From contig JAKSPZ010000010.1 of assembly GCA_024404395.1 (NCBI GenBank), forward strand, positions 1-12,300: a stretch of DNA of 12,300 bases, given 5' to 3'. A program made the position numbers and the translations under genes. The notes beneath the pieces were generated by a model. That model was not told where the DNA came from, did no database searches, and worked only from the letters and a program-made list of their open reading frames with translations. The DNA is from Clostridia bacterium. Its GTDB lineage: Bacteria > Bacillota > Clostridia > Christensenellales > Aristaeellaceae. Below, piece after piece: positions 6,786-12,300 of the stretch (position 1 is the first letter of the stretch; each line of letters begins with the position of its first letter).

Positions 6786-7408
6786 TCACTTTCGATTCAG
6801 CAAACTTTCAATGTTCTTCCTGCAGATCTTTTCCCGCGTCTCGGGCTTCAATCGATCCAGCAGGCTGTAATACTTGAGGATCTCGGCGGGATAGGCGGCG
6901 AAATGACCCACCTTGTCGGAGCCAATCATGAAGCGCTCGGGGTAGCGCTCGATCAACAGCACCCACATGTCCATGATCGTCGTATTGTTGCGGAAGACAT
7001 TGGTGTCGCCCTTGATGTAATAATCGTACACCACCCAGGAGATGTCCACATACAGGTTCGGGTTGTCGTGAAGCAGTCGCCCAGCGATGACCAGCCCTCA
7101 GGCTGAGCCAGCAATTCATTGGCCAGCATGTAGTCCGTGCCGGAATAGTAATAGCAGCGGCTGTCATTACTTAGATAATAGGTAGGCTTTTCCCGCATAT
7201 AGCAATCCCACTTCTTCGCCATGGGCATGCCGAATACCACGGACTTGGAGACGCCCGCGGTATCCATCGCTTTCACAAGGGCGGGAAAACCATCGGAGTT
7301 CTGAGTAAAATCAAGAAAATGGAGATGACTGTCGATAATGTCGTACCGAACAGGCTCCGTCGGCTTTTCGACTGTGATATCTTCATTGAAGATCATATGT
7401 GCTTTCAT
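6786..7408 (-). pseudogene. Amidohydrolase (TIM-barrel, amidohydrolase-2 type), internally deleted and out of frame
   Basis: The 5' part (ATG 7408, GGCGGG seven bases upstream) encodes DIIDSHLHFLDF with the metal-binding HxH (His28, His30), then GFPALVKAMDTAGVSKSVVFGM and YYYSGTDYMLANELLAQPE. The 3' part, in another frame, encodes GLVIAGRLLHDNPNLYVDIS, then WVVYDYY, and FMIGSDKVGH with the likely metal-binding Asp. It ends in ICRKNIESLLNRK. The parts meet near 7095-7107. Together they make about 205 residues, against roughly 280-330 for the family. About 100 central residues, which normally carry the other metal-binding histidines, are missing, so no active enzyme is expected. Such enzymes act on amide, ester or lactone bonds or decarboxylate; the substrate is unknown. 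Some relatives in the wider family are L-fuconolactonases, which would suit the fucosidase nearby, but the motifs here do not establish that. Confidence 0.85.
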
Positions 7409-7614
7409 TGAGCTTCCCGCCTTTGGCTAAAAATGGATTTCATGAATAAGTATATGTCATTAGGCGTCAAAAGGCAATCGCAAAAGTTACTTCTGCCGTT
7501 CATTATCACTTATATCAATAAGCGGTATCTTTTTCAATCGAAAGACAGCCTTTTCTGTTCCCCTGCATTTTTCTTTTTGAAACCTCTTTTTGTAAACAAA
7601 AGATTATCACAGCA
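7409..7614. other. AT-rich divergent intergenic region
   Basis: This is the upstream part of the 336-base gap between the amidohydrolase pseudogene and the sugar operon. It contains no gene-like frame. It holds the minus-strand ribosome binding site near 7416-7421 and an inverted repeat at 7588-7601. A TTGACG box reads on the minus strand at 7471-7466, but I see no good matching -10. Confidence 0.6.
7588..7601. promoter_or_regulatory. Inverted repeat upstream of the fucosidase-operon promoter
   Basis: TTTTGT and ACAAAA flank AA in a perfect 14-base inverted repeat ending 13 bases before the -35 box. The position fits an activator or a distal repressor site. AT-rich repeats like this also occur by chance. 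Confidence 0.3.
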
Positions 7615-7643
7615 TTGACATTTTAGCCAACATGCTGTATAAT
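7615..7643 (+). promoter_or_regulatory. Perfect consensus promoter of the sugar-uptake/fucosidase operon
   Basis: TTGACA (7615-7620), exactly 17 bases, then TATAAT (7638-7643) match the sigma-A consensus at every position. Transcription should start near 7650, giving a leader of about 95 bases before the binding-protein ATG. Such a strong promoter usually needs a repressor or catabolite control; a short palindrome CGTTAACG (7687-7694) lies downstream of the start. Confidence 0.88.
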
Positions 7644-7703
7644 GTTTAATAAGTTACATATATATATTTGCATTATTCAACAAATTCGTTAACGTAGTAA
7701 ATA

Positions 7704-7722
7704 ATCCGGTATCATGCCGGAT
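7704..7722 (+). other. Small leader hairpin before the solute-binding protein gene
   Basis: ATCCGG (7704-7709) and CCGGAT (7717-7722) enclose seven bases. It ends nine bases before GAGGAGG and leaves that site free, so it may stabilise the 5' end of the message; an operator role is also possible. Confidence 0.4.
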
Positions 7723-7744
7723 GAAATAATGAGGAGGAACCCCC

Positions 7745-9007
7745 ATGAAGAAGATCCTTTCTATCGTCCTGGTCGCCGTTATGCTGCTGGCATGCGCAAT
7801 CCCGGCAATGGCAGAAGGCACCACCATCACTCTGATGGCGAACGCGAATGACGCAGCGAAGAGCTACTTCACCGCAATCATCGATATGTACGAAGCCGAG
7901 ACCGGCAACAAAGTCGATGTCATCAAAATCGATCCCGACAACTTTGACACCGTTGCAACCGCAAAGTTCGCCACCGGCGACATCCCGGACATCTTCCAGC
8001 ACTTCAACGATTCCAACATCAACAACTACAATGTTGCTGAGAACTTTATGTATCTGAACGATCAGCCTTGGGCGGATGATCTGACCAGCGGTGCGATGGC
8101 ATACTCCACCGACAGCGAAGGCAACCTGCTGGGCCTGCCCTTCTGGGAGAGCTCCGTTTCCGGTATGTTCTACAACAAGAAGATTTTCGAAGAGAATGGT
8201 CTGACCATCCCCACCACTCAGCAGGAGTTCAACGATCTCTGTGACGCTCTGCTGGCGGCAGGCATCCAGCCCATCTGCTTCCCCACCAACGGCTGCAGCT
8301 GGTTCTATCAGTTCGCAATGGACCCCATCTTCGCAGATGACGGCGGCGAGCTGCTCGCGAAGCTGAACTCCAACCAGATCACCTATAAGGACATCCCCCA
8401 GATGACCGCAATGTGCGAGTGGTTCAAGATGGCCGCCGATAAGGGCTGGTTCGGCGATCTGTATCTGACCGACGGTTGGTCCGATATCACTGTTCTGATG
8501 GGCACCGGCGAAGCTGCCATGACCCTGATCTGGGACACCTGGATGTACACTGACCTCGATGAGTCCTACGGCTATGTCAAGGAAGACTTCGGCATCATGC
8601 CCATGTTCCTCGGCACCGCTGACGAAGGTACCTACGAAGGCGGCAACCTGAACATGCTGATGGTCAACAAGAACTCCGAAAATGTCGAGACCGTTCTGGA
8701 GTTCCTGGAGTTCTGCATGAATCCCGACAACTACAACAAGGCATTTGAAGGCATGGCAACCGTCGCCGTATTCAAGGGCGAGACCGCCAATGTTCAGTCC
8801 GTCATGGTCACCGAAGCGATCGAATCTGTTGAGGCTCTGCAGCGCGTTTCCACCGCCAACCCGAAGATCATCGGCTACACCCAGGGTGAGACCGGTTCCG
8901 CATTCCAGGAGCTGTTCATGGGCAACGTCGACGTCGCCGGCTGCCTCGATCTGCTGGACAGCTATCGCATCGCAACCTGCACCGCCATGGGCATTGAAGG
9001 CTTCTGA
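7745..9007 (+). CDS. Sugar ABC transporter extracellular solute-binding protein
   Basis: This intact 420-residue family-1 carbohydrate-binding protein has an export signal at residues 1-23, with likely cleavage after AIPAMA. Cys17 sits in LLAC, a loose lipobox, so lipid anchoring instead of free secretion is possible. The mature part has the usual two-lobe layout: ITLMANANDAAKSYF, IDMYEAETGNKVDVIKI, FATGDIPDIF, NLLGLPFWESSVSGMFYNKK, WSDITVLMGTGEAAMTLIWD, then a helical C-terminal lobe. The many Trp, Tyr and Asp residues suit an oligosaccharide ligand. GAGGAGG (7731-7737) lies seven bases before the ATG. Two permeases and a fucosidase follow, so a fucosylated glycan is the probable cargo. It is only distantly similar to the broken binding protein at 1466-2700. 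Confidence 0.95.
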   Translation: MKKILSIVLVAVMLLACAIPAMAEGTTITLMANANDAAKSYFTAIIDMYEAETGNKVDVIKIDPDNFDTVATAKFATGDIPDIFQHFNDSNINNYNVAENFMYLNDQPWADDLTSGAMAYSTDSEGNLLGLPFWESSVSGMFYNKKIFEENGLTIPTTQQEFNDLCDALLAAGIQPICFPTNGCSWFYQFAMDPIFADDGGELLAKLNSNQITYKDIPQMTAMCEWFKMAADKGWFGDLYLTDGWSDITVLMGTGEAAMTLIWDTWMYTDLDESYGYVKEDFGIMPMFLGTADEGTYEGGNLNMLMVNKNSENVETVLEFLEFCMNPDNYNKAFEGMATVAVFKGETANVQSVMVTEAIESVEALQRVSTANPKIIGYTQGETGSAFQELFMGNVDVAGCLDLLDSYRIATCTAMGIEGF

Positions 9008-9044
9008 TCCTTTGGAATAACTGATTCGGAATAATCCAAATCTT

Positions 9045-9101
9045 GTGTGCCTCCGGTCGTTCCTTCCGCGATTCGCCGGAAGGATAACGGCGGAGGCACA
9101 C
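9045..9101 (+). other. Long two-tier hairpin between the binding protein and permease genes
   Basis: An outer 11-bp stem (GTGTGCCTCCG 9045-9055 with 9091-9101) encloses an inner 8-bp stem (TCCTTCCG 9061-9068 with 9077-9084). CGT/ACG pairs link them, so most of the 57 bases can fold into one rod. CCGCTTTTCC follows, a short T-run that may make it a leaky terminator. It should stabilise the upstream message and lower permease output relative to the binding protein. Confidence 0.75.
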
Positions 9102-9121
9102 CGCTTTTCCTGGAGGATAGC

Positions 9122-9997
9122 ATGAATAAAGACAAGGTATATCCAAAGTATTTCATATGGGTGCCGTTGATCGTGTTCGGTATCTTCTTCGTGATCCCGT
9201 CCACCGTCGGCTACCTCTATGCGTTTACGGATTACAGCGCAACCAACCCGACTTTTGCGGGATTGCACTTTGTCGGTCTGAAAAACATCACCACGATGAT
9301 CACCGACCGTACCGTGCCGATCGCGCTGGGCAATACGTTTATCTATGCGTTGGCGAAGACTGTGGTAGTCACGGTGCTTGGCCTCGTGCTGGCCTACATC
9401 CTCAATCGACACATCATCGGAATGAACGCGCTCCGCGCGATCTACTTCCTGCCCTCGATCCTGGCTTCTCTGGTCGTCGGTATTCTGTTCCTGTCTATCT
9501 TTGATGCACGCAATGGTTTGGTGAATTCCATCGTGCAGGCTTTGGGCGGCAAACGTATCCAGTGGCTCGGTTCCCGCGGAACAGCGGTATTTGCGATCTC
9601 CATTGCCGAGATCTGGCGCAACGTGGGTTACGCGATGGTCATTTCTCTGGCGGGCATGCAGTCTGTGTCCACCGATTACCTGGAGGCGGCAGCCATTGAC
9701 GGCGCGAATGAGTGGCAGACCTATCGTCATGTTACCCTTCCGCTGATCATGCCGACGGTAAACGTCAACATCCTGTTCTCCCTGATCTACGGTCTGAAGA
9801 TGTTTGACCTGATTCAGATCATGACCAAAGGTGGTCCCGGCAATGATACTCAGTCCTTTGGTACCTTGATGTACAATGAATTGGGCGCCGGACGTTACGC
9901 CAACTCCGTTGCGATCAACATGATCTTCACCATTCTGCTGGTGCTGGTCGCGATCGGCTACAAAAAATTCAGTAAGAGGTGGGAGAATATAACATGA
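9122..9997 (+). CDS. Sugar ABC transporter permease, MalF/UgpA type
   Basis: This 291-residue membrane protein has six predicted helices, at about 10-35, 70-95, 104-127, 155-178, 210-232 and 262-284. The cytoplasmic EAA loop that docks the ATPase is EAAAIDGANEWQTYRHVTLP (188-207), with the conserved Gly195. KGGPGNDTQSFGTLMY near the C-terminus is typical of the first permease in carbohydrate uptake operons. An ATG at 9047 is in frame, but it lies inside the upstream hairpin and would add 25 residues of non-membrane sequence. The ATG at 9122 follows GGAGG (9112-9116) by five bases and starts a normal MNKDKVYPKYFIWVPL terminus. Its stop overlaps the next gene by four bases (ATGA). It pairs with that gene to form the channel. 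Confidence 0.95.
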   Translation: MNKDKVYPKYFIWVPLIVFGIFFVIPSTVGYLYAFTDYSATNPTFAGLHFVGLKNITTMITDRTVPIALGNTFIYALAKTVVVTVLGLVLAYILNRHIIGMNALRAIYFLPSILASLVVGILFLSIFDARNGLVNSIVQALGGKRIQWLGSRGTAVFAISIAEIWRNVGYAMVISLAGMQSVSTDYLEAAAIDGANEWQTYRHVTLPLIMPTVNVNILFSLIYGLKMFDLIQIMTKGGPGNDTQSFGTLMYNELGAGRYANSVAINMIFTILLVLVAIGYKKFSKRWENIT

Positions 9998-10854
9998 GTA
10001 AGAAGTATAATTCCACTTCGGCGGGAAAAAACCGCGAGCCCATCGGCGTCAAGAACGTTGTGTTCAGTATTCTGATGTGGGTACTGAGCATTCTTGTCCT
10101 GTATCCGCTGGCAATGGTCATTGTGACCTCCCTGAAGACGAAGAGCGAGGCCAACGGTATCTCTATGCGTCTTCCGAAAGAGATGATCTGGAGCAACTAC
10201 GGCGAAGTTATCCGCACGGGCAAGATCTTCACCGCACTGACCAATTCTCTGTTTGTATCCGTGATCTCCACGGCGATCGTACTTGCTTTGGCGTCCATGA
10301 TCAGCTATGCGATCGTTCGCCGCGATACGAAAGGATGCCGCATGATCGACAAGCTGCTTACCTTCGGCATCATCGCGCCTTTCGCCGCAATGCCGACCAT
10401 GAAGCTGCTGAGCATGATGGGCCTGTACGGAAGCCATTGGGGACTGATCTTTACCTATTCGGCACTGTATCTTCCCTTCTCCTCGATGATGATTACGAGC
10501 TATATCAAGGGCATTCCGAAAGACCTTGATGAAGCGGGTGTTATCGATGGTGCGTCGGGTATGAACCTGTTCATTCGCATCATTGTGCCGGTCCTGAAGC
10601 CGATCGTGGCCACTGTCGGTATCCTGGTATTCATGTGGAGCTGGAACGAGCTGCAGGTCCCGCTGTATCTGCTCAACTCTGCGGATAAGTACACGCTGCC
10701 GATGTCCATGTTCAACTTCAATGGCTTGACCTCGAAGAACTGGCAGCTGGTCTGCGCGGATGTCATTCTCGTTTCCATGCCGGTCGTAGTTCTGTACCTG
10801 TTCGCACAGAAGTACGTTATTGCCGGTATGACGGCCGGTGCGGTCAAGATGTAA
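9994..10854 (+). CDS. Sugar ABC transporter permease, MalG/UgpE type
   Basis: This 286-residue partner permease has a polar head and six predicted helices, at about 24-47, 84-107, 121-143, 150-168, 196-218 and 253-275. The EAA loop is EAGVIDGASGMNLFIRIIVP (180-199), with Gly186 conserved. The KTKSEANG and LPKEMIWSNYGEVI stretch after helix 1 is typical of MalG-like subunits. The start at 9994 overlaps the previous stop in an ATGA and lies eight bases after GGGAG (9981-9985); an in-frame ATG at 9979 lacks these advantages. No ATPase gene follows, so the transporter probably uses a shared MsmK/UgpC-type ATPase from elsewhere in the genome. Confidence 0.95.
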   Translation: MSKKYNSTSAGKNREPIGVKNVVFSILMWVLSILVLYPLAMVIVTSLKTKSEANGISMRLPKEMIWSNYGEVIRTGKIFTALTNSLFVSVISTAIVLALASMISYAIVRRDTKGCRMIDKLLTFGIIAPFAAMPTMKLLSMMGLYGSHWGLIFTYSALYLPFSSMMITSYIKGIPKDLDEAGVIDGASGMNLFIRIIVPVLKPIVATVGILVFMWSWNELQVPLYLLNSADKYTLPMSMFNFNGLTSKNWQLVCADVILVSMPVVVLYLFAQKYVIAGMTAGAVKM

Positions 10855-10882
10855 GCAACCTAAACTAAAGAGGCGATAGTAT

Positions 10883-12202
10883 ATGGCTCAGTTCAAACCC
10901 ACTTGGGAATCCCTCAAAACGCATCGGGTCCCCGATTGGTTCAATAATGCAAAATTGGGCATTATGATCCATTGGGGTGCATATTCCGTTCCTGCATTTG
11001 CGCCGCCGGTCGGTGAATTGGGAACGATTCCGGATGATGAATGGTTTGTGGCAAATCCCTATGCGGAATGGTATTACAATTCCGTCAATGTCGGACGTGG
11101 CCCGACTTATGAGCATCATCTCAAGACCTATGGCAAGGATTTCCCTTATGAGAATTTCACGCATATGTGGAAAGCGGAAAAGTGGGATCCCGATGAGTGG
11201 GCAGAGCTGTTCCGTGAAGCCGGCGCGAAGTATGTCGTTCTGGTCACAAAACATCATGACGGCTTGTGTCTGTTCCCGTCCAAGTACACGGATTACAGCA
11301 CGGTCAACCGCGGTCCCTGCCGTGACATCACGGGCGAGCTGACAAAGAGCGTTCGCGACCATGACATGCGCATGGGTCTGTATTATTCAGGTATCATTGA
11401 CTGGACTTTCCGTCATGACCCGATGTATAACGACGATGATGTTCATGCACTGAACTGTCCCACCCACGCCTATGCCGATTACTGCTACAATCAGTATATG
11501 GAACTGATTGACAACTATCATCCCTCTGTTCTGTGGAATGACATCGGCTGGCCGTACGCGGGCGAACACATGCTGCCCCATGTACTGTCCCACTACTTCA
11601 ATACCTGTCCCGACGGTGTCACCAATGACCGCTACAACGGCCTGTTCTACGACTACAAGAACAAGGAATACGAGTATCATGCGGATTCCGCTACCCGTGA
11701 CGAGAAATGGGAGAGCACCCGCGGCCTCGGTCTGAGCTTCGGCTACAACGCGGAGGAAGATGAACGTCATATCCTTTCGCCCAGAGCGCTCGTTCAGGAG
11801 CTGGTCAAGACGGTTGCCAACAACGGTAATCTGCTGATCAATGTCGGTCCGCGCGCGGATGGCACGATCCCGGACATCCAGAAGAGAAGTCTTCTGGCGA
11901 TGGGACAATGGCTCAAGAAGAACGGTGAGGCGATCTATGATACCGTCATCAGCCGCAGAACGATCCAGGAAGAAGAAACTGGCAGCATCGCCTATGCCCG
12001 AAACGGCGAAACGCTGTCCGCCATCGCAGACGCAGATGACAGCTGCGAGATGCTGATCGAAGGTCTCAATGCGGCAGCAACTATGCTGGAAGAATGCGAT
12101 CAGATCACGACTGAGCAGAAGGAAAACGGTCTGCTGGTTCGTGTCAGCGGAAAACTGGAGTTCCCGATCGTATTAAAGATCCCCGAGGGTGAAAAAGAAT
12201 AA
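10883..12202 (+). CDS. GH29 alpha-L-fucosidase, cytoplasmic
   Basis: This 439-residue glycoside hydrolase has the GH29 catalytic barrel over residues about 8-355, followed by a small beta domain with EGLNAAATML and VSGKLEFPIVLKIP. Hallmarks are MIHWGAYSVPAF (28-39), NPYAEWYYNS, VTKHHDGLCLF (121-131), MGLYYSGIIDW (164-174), VLWNDIGWP (216-224), KWESTRGLGLSFGYN (275-289) and NNGNLLINVGPRADGTIPD. Asp220 in WND is the expected catalytic nucleophile from its position. The general acid/base cannot be named with confidence, as it varies in this family. There is no signal peptide, so it should release L-fucose from oligosaccharides after import by the transporter encoded just upstream. It lies 28 bases after the permease, with only a modest AAAGAGG ten bases before the ATG. 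Specificity (alpha-1,2, -1,3/4 or -1,6) is not readable here. Confidence 0.95.
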   Translation: MAQFKPTWESLKTHRVPDWFNNAKLGIMIHWGAYSVPAFAPPVGELGTIPDDEWFVANPYAEWYYNSVNVGRGPTYEHHLKTYGKDFPYENFTHMWKAEKWDPDEWAELFREAGAKYVVLVTKHHDGLCLFPSKYTDYSTVNRGPCRDITGELTKSVRDHDMRMGLYYSGIIDWTFRHDPMYNDDDVHALNCPTHAYADYCYNQYMELIDNYHPSVLWNDIGWPYAGEHMLPHVLSHYFNTCPDGVTNDRYNGLFYDYKNKEYEYHADSATRDEKWESTRGLGLSFGYNAEEDERHILSPRALVQELVKTVANNGNLLINVGPRADGTIPDIQKRSLLAMGQWLKKNGEAIYDTVISRRTIQEEETGSIAYARNGETLSAIADADDSCEMLIEGLNAAATMLEECDQITTEQKENGLLVRVSGKLEFPIVLKIPEGEKE

Positions 12203-12237
12203 CCGCCCAATCCCCCGGAAAAGAATCTATTCCATAC

Positions 12238-12267
12238 AAAAAGCCCTTCCGAAAGGAAGGGCTTTTT
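12238..12267. terminator. Strong terminator after the fucosidase operon
   Basis: Thirteen-base arms (12238-12250, AAAAAGCCCTTCC, and 12255-12267) enclose a GAAA tetraloop. The stem ends in a T-run on the plus strand and, through the leading A-run, also on the minus strand, so it can act both ways. It begins 35 bases after the fucosidase stop. Confidence 0.92.
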
Positions 12268-12300
12268 GTGTTATCCGCTTTGTCAGTCGGCGTAAACGAA

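Noticed and set aside
7440..7475. Minus-strand promoter for the amidohydrolase pseudogene with TTGACG at 7471-7466
   Set aside because: No acceptable -10 box at 16-18 bases; the nearest TATACT is only ten bases away.
7712..9730. Very long minus-strand frame of 672 residues opposite the binding protein and permease
   Set aside because: It is the complement of two clearly recognisable genes in GC-rich codon usage. Its composition is His/Gly/Asp/Val-rich, as expected of antisense translation, and it has no ribosome binding site.
12268..12300. Possible 3' end of a converging minus-strand gene (reads FVYAD then TGA at 12285-12283)
   Set aside because: Only five codons are visible, although the bidirectional terminator beside it would suit such a gene.
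1..12300. Mobile elements, tRNA or rRNA genes, CRISPR arrays, phage genes
   Set aside because: No transposase or integrase frames, no terminal repeats, no cloverleaf or rRNA motifs and no repeat-spacer pattern were seen on either strand.

Overview
The window looks like a chromosomal piece of a gut- or rumen-type low-GC-phylum (Firmicutes/Clostridia) bacterium with fairly GC-rich genes. This is inferred from strong GGAGG ribosome binding sites, a Bacillus-type YkoF-YkoE-YkoD-YkoC thiamine-precursor uptake operon behind a TPP riboswitch, MalF/MalG-type sugar ABC operons, and a lamin-tail-domain protein of the kind common in Clostridia. The exact lineage cannot be read from the sequence; a Christensenellales-like clostridium is only a guess.

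Layout. (1) Bases 1-751, minus: the first 250 residues of a membrane-anchored protein with two lamin-tail domains, running off the window. (2) Bases 872-2700, minus: remains of a sugar ABC operon. A solute-binding protein carries a one-base frameshift, and a permease is cut off after about 85 residues and fused in frame to the C-terminal end of what looks like a glycoside hydrolase; a terminator follows. (3) Bases 3022-6780, plus: an intact HMP/thiamine uptake operon. It has a near-consensus promoter, a TPP riboswitch, a terminator hairpin that also covers the ykoF ribosome binding site, then ykoF, ykoE, ykoD, ykoC and a bidirectional terminator. (4) Bases 6786-7408, minus: an amidohydrolase pseudogene that has lost its middle. 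(5) Bases 7615-12267, plus: an intact sugar operon with a perfect TTGACA-17-TATAAT promoter, a solute-binding protein, two permeases, a cytoplasmic GH29 alpha-L-fucosidase and a strong terminator.

How the genes work together. The YkoE/D/C proteins form an ECF-type importer for the thiamine pyrimidine precursor (HMP), with YkoF as the soluble HMP/thiamine binder; the riboswitch should shut the operon off when TPP is plentiful. The right-hand operon should capture a fucose-containing oligosaccharide, import it and remove L-fucose in the cytoplasm. It has no ATPase gene, so a shared MsmK/UgpC-type ATPase elsewhere is expected.

The main oddity is that the three inner minus-strand loci are all damaged (one frameshift, two internal deletions) while every plus-strand gene is intact. 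The damage may be real gene decay or assembly error. I see no clearly new biological system. The features most worth a second look are the chimeric permease-hydrolase reading frame, the Cys-Gly repeat at the N-terminus of YkoF, and the double-purpose terminator/ribosome-binding-site hairpin.
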